From positions 1 through 64,000 of the forward strand of contig JAQBOV010000055.1 of the NCBI GenBank assembly GCA_028287895.1: 64,000 nucleotides of DNA. The letters are read 5' to 3'. The notes beneath the pieces were generated by a model. The model saw only the letters and a program-made list of their open reading frames with translations. It was not told where the DNA came from and made no database searches. Origin of the DNA: Mucilaginibacter sp. GTDB lineage: Bacteria > Bacteroidota > Bacteroidia > Sphingobacteriales > Sphingobacteriaceae. This document shows, piece after piece, positions 27,170-37,352 of this stretch. Position numbers and translations under genes: made by a program. Every line of letters starts with the position of its first letter. Position 1 is the stretch's first letter.

Positions 27170-28672
27170 TCACTGATTTTTAAATTCATTATGAGTTACT
27201 TTATTTAAAGTGCCTTTTGTTTTATTTAATTGAATACTTGTTACGTCTGTATTTCCAATAAAAGTATTATCGTGGATAGAGATACTTTTTATTTCGTTAC
27301 CTGGGTTGTTTGATTTTACATCAGCATCTTCGCCCGTCATATAGATTATATGGGCAGAATTTGAATAAATTTTATTTTTAGTGATTTCAATTCCTTGTCC
27401 TGTTGACAAATTTTTATATTTTTTGAGTGTCATGTTAGCTGACAGATTAGGTTTTGCCGTGCTTTCAAAAAAGCCTTTTATTGAAAGATTACCAACATTT
27501 CTTATAACATTATTTTTAATTAAATTTCCGTTTGTATTTATTAAATAGATTCCCGACTCGGATGTGCTGTCTATTAAATTGTTAGTAATCTTACTGTTAA
27601 AGCTCATTGAACAAACAATGCCATACCTGTGTGAGTAGTTTACTATATTACTATCAATTGTGCAAAAGGTAGAGCCATTTAAAGCGATGGCGCCACTTGG
27701 AAGTGTTTCGCTATTATCCGTATTGATCAAACAATTGGTTACTTTATTTCCCTTTACAATAGAATTATGGCTGGACATTAAATAAATACCCATTCCATAA
27801 GGCGAAGATTTTCCATTCGGATTGCCTATGTTTTCAATCACATTATGAAAAATATTTGTTCGCATTAGCGTATAATTTTCATAATTTGATTCATACGAAA
27901 CAATTCCATACCTGAGACAATTTTTCACATGGTTTTTAATGATACTATTATTCATTCCATGGGTAATCAAAGCAATTCCATGAGCAAGTGTTTGGTTCGC
28001 GTCAATTATATTGTTAGATATAAGATTATTTGTATGAAAATAACCAGTTCCGGAATACCCTAACATGATACCACTAGCATCTTGAATGATATTTCTATTA
28101 AATGCGGGATAACTTATGTTATTACCGTTTATAACGCAATTTGAACATCCCTGTTTACCCTGATTTATCAATAAAATATTAATTCCACTGATTTGCTTGA
28201 ATGAACAATTTAAGACTTTGCAATTTGACACCCCGGCTAATAGTATTCCAAAACCCTCTTTTATCAAAGTCGCCGATTGCCCATTTCCACTAATGTGGGC
28301 ATTTATAACACTACAATTATTATTTCTCAATACAATGCCCCCGGTTTTGTTATCTGGTATAACAATTTGTGCATCTTTTTCAAATAAAAAAACAATTCCT
28401 TCATGTGTTGTAATGAGTGGCTTTGAAATCAGATAATTTCCGGCAGGGAATAATATTTTAACAGGGGTTTGACTGGCACTCAAAGCTTGTGATATGGCAT
28501 TATAGTCATCCTGAGTGCCGTTTCCCAAAGCTCCATAAGCTCTTACATTCACAACTAAGGTATCAATTTCATTTTTTTTGTGAATTTTATAATGCCCAGT
28601 CACATTCGCTTTTACAAAAGAAATAAAGAGTAATAAGACTATTATGGGCAAATGTTTTTTTATGCTTTTCAT
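27170..28672 (-). CDS. Secreted right-handed parallel beta-helix protein
   Basis: A 500-residue protein with a Sec signal peptide (MKSIKKHLPIIVLLLFISFVKA). It begins with VNVRAYGALGNGTQDDYNAI, the pectate-lyase-superfamily N-cap found in tail spikes, polygalacturonases and C5-epimerases, and continues with many Asn-rich coils (NNLISNNIIDANQ, HGMNNSIIKNHVKN, SHNSIVKGNKVTNC). It lies on the opposite strand inside the export locus. Loci often carry a lyase, hydrolase or epimerase that trims or edits their own polymer in the periplasm, and this gene fits, but the catalytic residues of a known family cannot be placed. It could also be a structural protein. Confidence 0.82.
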   Translation of the reverse strand: MKSIKKHLPIIVLLLFISFVKANVTGHYKIHKKNEIDTLVVNVRAYGALGNGTQDDYNAISQALSASQTPVKILFPAGNYLISKPLITTHEGIVFLFEKDAQIVIPDNKTGGIVLRNNNCSVINAHISGNGQSATLIKEGFGILLAGVSNCKVLNCSFKQISGINILLINQGKQGCSNCVINGNNISYPAFNRNIIQDASGIMLGYSGTGYFHTNNLISNNIIDANQTLAHGIALITHGMNNSIIKNHVKNCLRYGIVSYESNYENYTLMRTNIFHNVIENIGNPNGKSSPYGMGIYLMSSHNSIVKGNKVTNCLINTDNSETLPSGAIALNGSTFCTIDSNIVNYSHRYGIVCSMSFNSKITNNLIDSTSESGIYLINTNGNLIKNNVIRNVGNLSIKGFFESTAKPNLSANMTLKKYKNLSTGQGIEITKNKIYSNSAHIIYMTGEDADVKSNNPGNEIKSISIHDNTFIGNTDVTSIQLNKTKGTLNKVTHNEFKNQ

Positions 28673-28828
28673 GTTTTAAATGGTCTTTTGAATAAAGAAC
28701 ATAAAAAATCAATAACTGTTAGGGTGATTTAAAAAATGTTTACTTTAAATGAATTCTGTTAAAAGTAAAACGTAAAAATGTGCTGGTTATTAGGCTAATT
28801 TCCTGTTTAATTACCATCTATCTTTTAG

Positions 28829-28836
28829 TAGCTTTG
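28829..28836 (+). promoter_or_regulatory. -7 element (TAGCTTTG) restarting plus-strand transcription
   Basis: TAGCTTTG matches TAnnTTTG just after the divergent beta-helix gene. Its predicted start point near 28843 lies after the GTG that the ORF track uses, which argues for a later start codon of the next gene. The -33 region (TGTTT) is weak. Confidence 0.4.
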
Positions 28837-28895
28837 TGGAAATTCTTACTCAAATTATAAACTATTTTAATATTGAGAGGGTAACCTGTATTTAT

Positions 28896-29666
28896 ATGGT
28901 AGATACTTTAATGCCGACTATTACAATTATAACTGTTTGTTATAATAGCGAAAGAACTATCGAAAATACTATAAAGTCTGTTATTAATCAAGATTATCCT
29001 TTAATTGAGTACATTATTATAGATGGGAATTCAAAAGATAAGACATTAGAAATTACAGCAAAGTATATTGCTAACATTTCAAAACAAATTTCAGAGCCAG
29101 ATAAAGGGATCTATGATGCCATGAATAAAGGTATCGTTTTGGCAACAGGCGATATAGTAGGTATTTTAAATTCAGATGACGTTTTGGCTTCAAATACGAT
29201 CATATCTGAAATTGTGAATATATTTAACTACCACACTGATGTTGATGCTGTTTACGGTAATATCACTTATTTTAAAGATGATGTAAGCCGAATACAAACC
29301 CGTACCTGGATCACAAAGCCTTATTGTTCTAGTTTCTTTGATGATGGGGAAGTGCCTCCGCATCCCTCTTTATTTGTTAAAAAAATTGTATATAATACTA
29401 TTGGTTTATACTTTCCTGATTTTAAGATATCTTCAGATTACGAATTTATGCTTCGTGCATTCAAAGCGCATAATTATAAACCTTATTATCTTAACAAATT
29501 TATTGCTAATATGCGTGTAGGTGGCGAGAGTACAAGGAGTTTTAAAAATATACTGATTGGTAACAAAGAAGTAAGGCTTGCCTGGAGGATGAATAATATA
29601 AGGCCGCCATTTAGATTTTGGTTTCTTCGGATAATAAAGAAAATCCTTCAATTTGTAAACAGGTAA
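28896..29666 (+). CDS. Glycosyltransferase family 2
   Basis: A GT-A enzyme of 256 residues from ATG 28896 (28911, MPTITIITV, is an equal choice; the track's GTG overlaps a promoter element). PTITIITVCYNSERTIENTIKSVINQDYPLIEYIIIDG is the GT2 opening. The first Asp pair lies in IIDGNSKDKT, and VGILNSDDVLASNTII carries the DxD-like motif. PPHPSLFVKK and ISSDYEFMLRAF complete the family pattern of WcaE-like transferases, and the C-terminus ends with a basic helix (FWFLRIIKKILQFV). Its last residues are followed after 7 nt by the epimerase/reductase gene. Confidence 0.88.
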   Translation: MVDTLMPTITIITVCYNSERTIENTIKSVINQDYPLIEYIIIDGNSKDKTLEITAKYIANISKQISEPDKGIYDAMNKGIVLATGDIVGILNSDDVLASNTIISEIVNIFNYHTDVDAVYGNITYFKDDVSRIQTRTWITKPYCSSFFDDGEVPPHPSLFVKKIVYNTIGLYFPDFKISSDYEFMLRAFKAHNYKPYYLNKFIANMRVGGESTRSFKNILIGNKEVRLAWRMNNIRPPFRFWFLRIIKKILQFVNR

Positions 29667-29673
29667 ATTTTGT

Positions 29674-30591
29674 ATGGATAGAAAGGTGCTAATAACAGGT
29701 GCATCAGGATTTTTAGGGAAAATAATTTCAAATGAATTGATTAAATCGGGCTATCGATTATTGACCTTGGGCAAACAAGATGTAAACGATATACAGGTTG
29801 ATCTTACAAAAGTAGCTTTTCAAATACCTAGCACAGAGAAAATTGACACAGTGATTCATGCAGCAGGGAAAGCACATTATCTGCCTAAAAGCCCAAGCGA
29901 GATCAAAGACTTCTTTGATGTTAATTTTGAGGGTACAAAAAATTTATGTAATTCAATTACATCTTCCCAATGTAAGCTAAAGGCATTTATTTTTATAAGC
30001 TCAGTGGCAGTTTATGGTATAGATAGCGGCGAATTTATAACTGAAGATTACGCATTAAATGGGAGTACGCCTTATGCCAGATCTAAAATTTTGGCGGAGG
30101 AATGGTTACAGCAATGGGCATCAGAAAATGACATAACGCTATCAATTTTAAGATTGCCATTAGTTGCCGGATTCAATCCGCCAGGAAATTTGGGGGCGAT
30201 GATTAAAGGAATCAGCTCAGGCCGGTATGTAAGTATTGGCAAAGCAACTGCAAGAAAAAGTATGGTTTGGGCTGAAGATATTGCATACATTATACCACAA
30301 TTGGCCGAAAAAGGTGGAATTTATAATTTGACCGATGGATATCACCCAAGTTTTGATGAATTAGAATTTAGCATTGCTTCTGCATTAAAGAAAAAAGCGC
30401 CCTTAAAGATTCCATTAAGTATGGCAAAGGGTATTGCATTTTTAGGAAATTTTTTAGGAAGCCGCTCACCGATTAATTCAGACAAATTGAAAAAGATCAT
30501 ATCCACATTAACTTTTGATGATACAAAAGCAAAAACTTTATTAAACTGGCGGCCAAATTCCGTTTTGGATAAACTACCTTCAATAATATGA
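29674..30591 (+). CDS. NAD-dependent sugar epimerase/reductase (WbpV-like)
   Basis: A 305-residue extended SDR. The cofactor loop is VLITGASGFLGKIISNEL; the catalytic triad is shown by FISSVAVYG (Ser) and TPYARSKILAEEWL (Y-x3-K). LSILRLPLVAGFNPPGNLG and NLTDGYHPS mark the 4-keto-reductase branch that sits beside WbpL-type transferases. In Pseudomonas the homologues reduce UDP-4-keto-6-deoxy-GlcNAc to UDP-QuiNAc or UDP-FucNAc. The stop codon overlaps the start of the WbpL-like gene (ATGA), so the two are translated together. Which epimer is made cannot be told here. Confidence 0.82.
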   Translation: MDRKVLITGASGFLGKIISNELIKSGYRLLTLGKQDVNDIQVDLTKVAFQIPSTEKIDTVIHAAGKAHYLPKSPSEIKDFFDVNFEGTKNLCNSITSSQCKLKAFIFISSVAVYGIDSGEFITEDYALNGSTPYARSKILAEEWLQQWASENDITLSILRLPLVAGFNPPGNLGAMIKGISSGRYVSIGKATARKSMVWAEDIAYIIPQLAEKGGIYNLTDGYHPSFDELEFSIASALKKKAPLKIPLSMAKGIAFLGNFLGSRSPINSDKLKKIISTLTFDDTKAKTLLNWRPNSVLDKLPSII

Positions 30592-31535
30592 CTTATGGTA
30601 TAATAACTATTCTCGTTTTTTCTTGCATGTTGTTGTACTTCCGTATTGCAGATCATTATAATATTATAGATCACCCAAACGAGCGTAGTTCACATAGCGA
30701 TGTTACAATCAGGGGCGGTGGAGTGATTTTTCTTTTGGCCGCCATTTGCGCGGCTATCCTCCATCCTGGATACTGGTTGCCGGTTTCGGGAACATTGATT
30801 ATCGGTATAATAAGCTTTGTCGATGACAGATTCACGATTTCCAGTAGATTACGGCTATTATTTCATTTATTAGCTGTGACCATTATGTTCATATACTTAA
30901 ACGTTTTCCATATCGAGCCGTTTTACGTGTGTATTTTGCTTTACATAATGGTAATTGGCATTATCAATATGTATAATTTTATGGATGGGATCAATGGTAT
31001 AACCGGTGCCTATAGTTTGGTGGTATTGGGCGGCCTGCAGTATATTAATTTACGCCAGGTAGCTTTTGTTCACCAGGATATGATATGGTTGCCAATGCTT
31101 GCTGACGGGGTGTTCCTTTATTTTAATTTCCGCAAAAAAGCCAAATGTTTCGCAGGTGATGTAGGCAGCGTAACGATTGCATTTTGGATCATCATGTTAT
31201 TGATTCAACTGATATTTATTACGCATAACTGGGCGTACATTCTTTTTTTGGTTGTATATGGCATTGATTCTGTAGTGACCATAATCCACCGTTTGCTTTT
31301 AAGACAAAATATATTCAAAGCCCACCGTTTGCATTTTTATCAAATATTGTCGAATGAGCGAAACTGCTCTCATTTATGGGTTGCGTTTGGATATTCGTTA
31401 TTGCAGGCTGTAATAATTGTGCTCATCATAAATCGGTTGGGTTTAACAACATCATCCTTATTTATGATCACCATTATTCCTTTAGTGATTATATACGTAT
31501 CATTGAAGCCGATTCTCATGAAAAAAGATCAATAG
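30588..31535 (+). CDS. Undecaprenyl-phosphate N-acetylhexosamine-1-P transferase (WbpL/WecA-like)
   Basis: A 315-residue polytopic membrane enzyme (about 10 helices) that loads the first sugar-1-phosphate on undecaprenyl phosphate. It is a PNPT family member: SHSDVTIRGGGVIFL (the HPN/RGGG-like start), GIISFVDDRFTISSRLRLLFH with the metal-binding Asp pair, INMYNFMDGINGITG and KCFAGDVGSVTIAF. Placed between the epimerase/reductase and the large dehydratase, it is the expected initiating transferase of the polysaccharide. A terminator-like hairpin follows about 110 nt downstream. Confidence 0.93.
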   Translation: MTYGIITILVFSCMLLYFRIADHYNIIDHPNERSSHSDVTIRGGGVIFLLAAICAAILHPGYWLPVSGTLIIGIISFVDDRFTISSRLRLLFHLLAVTIMFIYLNVFHIEPFYVCILLYIMVIGIINMYNFMDGINGITGAYSLVVLGGLQYINLRQVAFVHQDMIWLPMLADGVFLYFNFRKKAKCFAGDVGSVTIAFWIIMLLIQLIFITHNWAYILFLVVYGIDSVVTIIHRLLLRQNIFKAHRLHFYQILSNERNCSHLWVAFGYSLLQAVIIVLIINRLGLTTSSLFMITIIPLVIIYVSLKPILMKKDQ

Positions 31536-31555
31536 AAATTTATACCGAACATTTT

Positions 31556-31564
31556 TTATCCACA
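31556..31564 (+). promoter_or_regulatory. Perfect DnaA-box 9-mer TTATCCACA
   Basis: The DnaA-box consensus TTATCCACA lies 21 nt after the WbpL-like stop, next to the perfect palindromes ACAAAC-T-GTTTGT (31579-31591) and ACACA-T-TGTGT (31603-31613). One such 9-mer is expected about every 130 kb on either strand by chance, so on its own it is weak evidence. Confidence 0.25.
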
Positions 31565-31645
31565 TATCTAAACTTTAAACAAACTGTTTGTCAACTCTAT
31601 GGACACATTGTGTGTTTTTGTAATAGGGATGTTAAAAAAGGACAG

Positions 31646-31666
31646 TAAAACGCGCCTGCGTTTTTG
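31646..31666 (+). terminator. Intrinsic terminator between the WbpL- and WbpM-like genes
   Basis: AAAACGC / GCGTTTT with a GCCT loop, ending in five T. It splits the locus so that the WbpM-like gene may have its own promoter; a degenerate TAACTTTA element lies at 31737-31744. Confidence 0.5.
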
Positions 31667-31769
31667 CTTAAATTGCCGTCAATTAATGCGTTACAGTAAC
31701 CATTTAAATTTGTTTTTTTTGTGCGTGAAAAAATATTAACTTTACCAATACTGCTTGCTAACATTATTC

Positions 31770-33716
31770 ATGAAAAAATATCTGTTATTTACCAGAGTTG
31801 TGCCACGTTGGTTAATAATGCTTGTTGATCTAACTATTGTGGCCTGGTCTTTTTCAACTTCGTATTTTATTGTAGAGCGATTTGAATTTGTCAATATCCT
31901 TCGCGGATATTTTTTCATTTTTACCGGCTTATATAGTGCAATTGCATTTGTTGTAATGTATGCAATGCGTATACATATTGGTCTGATCCGATACTCAAAT
32001 ACCCGTGACGTGCTGCGTATTTTCAGCTCGGCGTTTCTGGCCAGTATATTATATCTGTTATTCATTAATATTTGGGTAGTACATTTTATTCACGTGGATT
32101 TGGTCACGATCAACCTGGTATTATTGGTCAATTTTTCGGTATCAAGTACCTTGTTGATTTTGTTGCGTGTTACCGTTAAAAGCGCATTTTTTTATCTCAA
32201 CAATAATACTACAGCTAAAAAAACCGTAGTTCTAATTTACGGATCAGATGGAAATGCGGTGCTTGTTAAACAAGCACTTGAAGCCAGCGCTAAAACTAAT
32301 TTTTCCGTAGTGGGGTTTGTTGATGATGGCAGTAAAAAAATAGATAAGGAAATTCAGCAGGTAAGAGTGTATCATATTGATAAGCTCCCGATGCTGAAAC
32401 AAAAACATAATGTAGATAAGCTGATCATCATGAACTGGCATCTTGATGAGCAGGCCAAAAAAATAGCGCTTGAACAATGTCTGTCATTAGGTATACAGGT
32501 GCTTACCGTGCCGCCTTCAGACCAATGGATATACGGCAAGCTTAATCTGCAGCAAATTAAAGATCTTAAAATTGAAGATCTGTTACAACGTAAGCCTATA
32601 CATATAGATAACACAAGAATTTCAGAAGACCTCGAGGGTAAACGCGTACTGGTCACCGGGGCAGCCGGTTCCATCGGATCTGAGATTGTGCAACAGGTAC
32701 TGAGTTACAAACCGGCCATGGTGATTTTGTGCGATCAGGCGGAATCGCCTCTGCATGATATGAAGCTGGAAGTTGAAGAGAAATTCCCTGGTGTTCCTAC
32801 CAAAATATTTATCGGGGACGTCAGAAATTACCAGCGCATGCATAAGCTGTTTTCGGATTATCGTCCCCAGGTGGTCTTCCATGCTGCGGCTTATAAGCAT
32901 GTACCGATGATGGAGGAAAATCCCTCGGAGGCGGTACTGACTAACGTATTAGGTACAAAGCATGTTGCAGATTTATCGGTGGCATTCGGTACCGGGAAAT
33001 TTGTAATGGTTTCGACCGACAAGGCGGTTAATCCATCGAATATTATGGGAACCACCAAGCGGATTGCAGAGATCTATATACAATCGCTTAAAGATACCCC
33101 GGCCAATAACAGGCCCGGCGTTCCGTCAACCCGCTTTGTCACCACCCGTTTTGGGAATGTTTTAGGTTCAAATGGTTCGGTTATTCCGCGTTTTCGGGCG
33201 CAGATACGCAAAGGTGGGCCGATAACCGTTACGCATCCTGAGATCACCCGTTATTTTATGACCATACCGGAAGCAGTACAATTGGTACTTGAGGCTGGTA
33301 CCATGGGTACAGGCGGCGAAATTTTTATATTTGATATGGGAGAGCCTGTTAAAATTACAGACCTTGCTTTGAAAATGATCAAGCTGGCCGGCCTGCAGCC
33401 GGAAAAGGATATTAAAATCGTATACACCGGCTTAAGGCCCGGTGAAAAGCTTTATGAAGAACTGCTGAACGAAGGCGAGCACACGATGCCTACGCATCAC
33501 CCTAAAATCAAGATCGCCCAGGTAATAACCTACCCTTACGCAGCAGTGAGCGTAGATATTCAGGAATTATTAACGCTGAATAAAAAACCGGATGACCAGG
33601 CGCTGGTTAATAAGATGAAAGATATTGTGCCCGAATTTATTAGCAGGAATTCTCAGTTTGAATATCTTGACGCCAGTAGCGGTAATGAACAAGAGATAGC
33701 AGCTTTAGCAAGCTAA
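31770..33716 (+). CDS. WbpM/CapD-like UDP-GlcNAc 4,6-dehydratase
   Basis: A 648-residue membrane-bound nucleotide-sugar dehydratase making UDP-4-keto-6-deoxy-GlcNAc. Four N-terminal helices (from WLIMLVDLTIVAWSF to VTINLVLLVNFSVSSTLLILL) are followed by a first Rossmann-like domain (LIYGSDGNAVLVKQAL) and the SDR domain with VLVTGAAGSIGSEIVQQVL. The active site shows FVMVSTDKAVNPSNIMGTTKR, where the usual Tyr is replaced by Met (SMK triad), the hallmark of WbpM. TRFGNVLGSNGSVIPRF is conserved too. I moved the start from the TTG at 31755 to the ATG at 31770. It supplies the 4-keto sugar for the reductase two genes upstream. Confidence 0.93.
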   Translation: MKKYLLFTRVVPRWLIMLVDLTIVAWSFSTSYFIVERFEFVNILRGYFFIFTGLYSAIAFVVMYAMRIHIGLIRYSNTRDVLRIFSSAFLASILYLLFINIWVVHFIHVDLVTINLVLLVNFSVSSTLLILLRVTVKSAFFYLNNNTTAKKTVVLIYGSDGNAVLVKQALEASAKTNFSVVGFVDDGSKKIDKEIQQVRVYHIDKLPMLKQKHNVDKLIIMNWHLDEQAKKIALEQCLSLGIQVLTVPPSDQWIYGKLNLQQIKDLKIEDLLQRKPIHIDNTRISEDLEGKRVLVTGAAGSIGSEIVQQVLSYKPAMVILCDQAESPLHDMKLEVEEKFPGVPTKIFIGDVRNYQRMHKLFSDYRPQVVFHAAAYKHVPMMEENPSEAVLTNVLGTKHVADLSVAFGTGKFVMVSTDKAVNPSNIMGTTKRIAEIYIQSLKDTPANNRPGVPSTRFVTTRFGNVLGSNGSVIPRFRAQIRKGGPITVTHPEITRYFMTIPEAVQLVLEAGTMGTGGEIFIFDMGEPVKITDLALKMIKLAGLQPEKDIKIVYTGLRPGEKLYEELLNEGEHTMPTHHPKIKIAQVITYPYAAVSVDIQELLTLNKKPDDQALVNKMKDIVPEFISRNSQFEYLDASSGNEQEIAALAS

Positions 33717-33777
33717 AAAAATCAATTATTTAGGTAAAGGGCTTGCTGACTTATCAATGACCCTTTTTCGATGATAT

Positions 33778-34257
33778 TCAGTAATCTGTTTTTGATTCAG
33801 AACTTTCCCAAAGTTTGAATACCGGCAATGCTTCATCGCGCAGTAACTGAACGATCTGTAATTTGCGCTGATGCATGGGTCGTCCCAGTTCCAGGTATAT
33901 AAAATGATCGTCAAATCCAATACTTGCAGCGTCCGTCTTGGTATTGCCGTAATATATGGTATCAATGCGTGCCCAATAGATAGCACCAAGGCACATAGGG
34001 CATGGTTCACAACTGGTATAAATTATACATCCTTCCAAAGTGTGCGTGCCCAGTTCCTGACAGGCCAGCCTTATTGCTGATATCTCAGCATGCGCTGTAG
34101 GGTCATTCTGCTGAATTACCTTGTTGGCGCTGCGCGCAACAACCATCCCGTCTTTAACGATCACTGCACCAAACGGACCGCCAGCTGCCTGTTTTACATT
34201 ATGCGCGGACAACTCGATGGCCATACGCATAAATTTTTCATGTTCCTGCATTTCCAT
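33778..34257 (-). CDS. guaD: Guanine deaminase (cytidine-deaminase fold)
   Basis: A 159-residue zinc deaminase that converts guanine to xanthine and ammonia for purine reuse. The zinc site is HAEISAIRLACQELG (His and catalytic Glu at about residue 53) plus SCEPCPMCLGAIYWARID (two Cys). GGPFGAVIVKDG and GFDDHFIYLEL, together with the short C-terminal tail ending in Tyr (KTDY), fit Bacillus GuaD (156 residues, ending KKEY) better than tRNA deaminase TadA. The gene converges on the WbpM-like gene. A short GGG/CCC hairpin, AAAGGG (33736) to CCCTTT, in the 61-nt gap may end both transcripts. It is likely a single-gene unit. Confidence 0.88.
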   Translation of the reverse strand: MEMQEHEKFMRMAIELSAHNVKQAAGGPFGAVIVKDGMVVARSANKVIQQNDPTAHAEISAIRLACQELGTHTLEGCIIYTSCEPCPMCLGAIYWARIDTIYYGNTKTDAASIGFDDHFIYLELGRPMHQRKLQIVQLLRDEALPVFKLWESSESKTDY

Positions 34258-34272
34258 ATATCTCCCTAAATT

Positions 34273-34300
34273 AAAAAACCCCGGCTTTAAAAACCAGGGT
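34273..34300 (-). terminator. Intrinsic terminator of the OmpH-like gene
   Basis: Read on the minus strand: ACCCTGG TTTTTAAAG CCGGGGT followed by six T. The stem has one T-G wobble. It lies 50 nt after the OmpH-like stop codon and before the guanine deaminase gene. Confidence 0.6.
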
Positions 34301-34349
34301 CTTATTATAATATTAACAGACGTACCTCATAGATACGTTCGTGCTAAGA

Positions 34350-34943
34350 TCATTTCTTTTCTTTTGCATAAGCATCATTCAGCCTTTTTACCACATCCGG
34401 CGTAACATCAACGCCCGGATCGCCATACCATAGGTTAGTATTTCCCTTTTGAAAGGTTAAAATCATTTTATAGCCTTTTTCTTTAGCGTAATCTTTAACT
34501 ATGCCGGCAACTTTTTCATACAATTTTTGCTGCTCACCGGCCTGTTCACTCTGGAACTGCGAGGCAGCATTTTGCTGGTAACTTTGAAATTCCTGACCTT
34601 CGCGCTGAAGGCGTTGTTCGGTTGTTGAGCGCTGATCAGCGCTCAGCGTACCGGCGCTTTTCTGGTAGTCAGCCACTTCACGCTGCAAGGCCTGGCGCCT
34701 GGAGTCCACGTCACTTGTAGCAGACTTGTTTTTTTCCTCGAGCCTTTTGGTCATATCTTTAAAGTACTCGTATTTAGATAATAAGGTATCCTGGTTAACA
34801 AATACTATTCCGCCGGTGGCCGCAGTTGCAGTAGCCGACGTTGTTGATTTGTCCCCCGTTTTATTTTGGTTGCATGCCGCCACGCTTCCGGCAACCAATA
34901 AACCTAATGTTAGTTTCGTTAAAATAGAAGCCCTGGTTTTCAT
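34350..34943 (-). CDS. OmpH/Skp-like periplasmic chaperone lipoprotein
   Basis: A 197-residue envelope protein. The signal peptide LTLGLLVAGSVAAC ends in a lipobox Cys at residue 24, so it is a predicted lipoprotein, followed by a Ser/Thr/Ala-rich linker. The mature part is an OmpH (Skp) domain: GGIVFVNQDTLLSKYEYFKDM, a long helix with many charged heptads (RLEEKNKSATSDVDSRRQAL to KLYEKVAGIVKDYAKEKGYKMILTFQ), then VDVTPDVVKRLNDAY. Skp trimers hold unfolded outer-membrane proteins. A membrane-anchored Skp is common in Bacteroidota. It is a monocistronic gene with its own promoter-like element and terminator. Confidence 0.88.
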   Translation of the reverse strand: MKTRASILTKLTLGLLVAGSVAACNQNKTGDKSTTSATATAATGGIVFVNQDTLLSKYEYFKDMTKRLEEKNKSATSDVDSRRQALQREVADYQKSAGTLSADQRSTTEQRLQREGQEFQSYQQNAASQFQSEQAGEQQKLYEKVAGIVKDYAKEKGYKMILTFQKGNTNLWYGDPGVDVTPDVVKRLNDAYAKEKK

Positions 34944-34966
34944 TCTCTTAAATTAAAAAATTTTGA

Positions 34967-34974
34967 CAAAGATA
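34967..34974 (-). promoter_or_regulatory. -7 element (TATCTTTG) of the OmpH-like gene
   Basis: On the minus strand TATCTTTG, a full TAnnTTTG match, sits 24 nt before the OmpH-like ATG. No clear TTG lies at the -33 distance. Predicted leader about 17 nt. Confidence 0.45.
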
Positions 34975-35044
34975 AACTTTCATCACAAGTATCCTAATTC
35001 TCAATTGCCTAAATATGCAGCTGTGCAAATGCGTTGAGGTGCAT

Positions 35045-35062
35045 ATTTGTAAATGTACAAAT
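35045..35062. repeat. Inverted repeat ATTTGTA-AATG-TACAAAT
   Basis: A perfect 7-bp inverted repeat in the 379-nt divergent gap between the OmpH-like gene and gyrB. Apart from this, the gap holds the two promoter elements and a DnaA-box 9-mer, and no open reading frame of note. Confidence 0.4.
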
Positions 35063-35232
35063 ACAGGGGTCCTGTTCCCGGAGGCAGGAGGTTTTAGCCT
35101 ACTTCAGATTTGATATTTTTTTGACTTAGTTTTGGGGTAAATGGGGAAACCAGACGTATACATGCCCTCTATCCGCTGTATTGGCAGATCTGAAGATTTG
35201 CACATTTAAACATCCGGAATCGGGGCATCTAT

Positions 35233-35241
35233 TTATCCACA
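35233..35241 (+). promoter_or_regulatory. DnaA-box 9-mer upstream of gyrB
   Basis: TTATCCACA, the DnaA-box consensus, lies 29 nt upstream of the gyrB -7 element, a place where DnaA binding could influence gyrB transcription. A single box is no evidence of an origin. Confidence 0.35.
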
Positions 35242-35269
35242 AAATGTGTGATATATGCGGTGAAATGCG

Positions 35270-35277
35270 TATTTTTG
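35270..35277 (+). promoter_or_regulatory. -7 element (TATTTTTG) of gyrB
   Basis: TATTTTTG matches TAnnTTTG, 45 nt before the gyrB ATG at 35323. The -33 site (GTG at 35248-35250, spacer 19) is only partly conserved. Confidence 0.5.
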
Positions 35278-35298
35278 TACATAGAATTCCCTGATTAG

Positions 35299-37281
<1,983 letters not shown>

Positions 37282-37305
37282 TATAATCGTATTTGCTAAA
37301 AGTTT

Positions 37306-37337
37306 AAAGGCCCTGCTTAACTGAGCAGGGCCTTTTT
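37306..37337 (+). terminator. Strong intrinsic terminator after gyrB
   Basis: AAAGGCCCTGCT / AGCAGGGCCTTT is a perfect 12-bp stem with a 6-nt loop and a T run, 24 nt past the gyrB stop. It may also serve the opposite strand. Confidence 0.85.
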
Positions 37338-37352
37338 AATTTGCAGGGCTGG

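Noticed and set aside
31376-31648. 90-codon plus-strand frame over the 3' end of the WbpL-like gene
   Set aside because: Shadow frame that overlaps the last helices; it starts inside a conserved gene and has no family features.
35233-35241. Chromosome origin near gyrB
   Set aside because: Only one DnaA-box match is present, with no dnaA or dnaN and no cluster of boxes or DNA-unwinding element.
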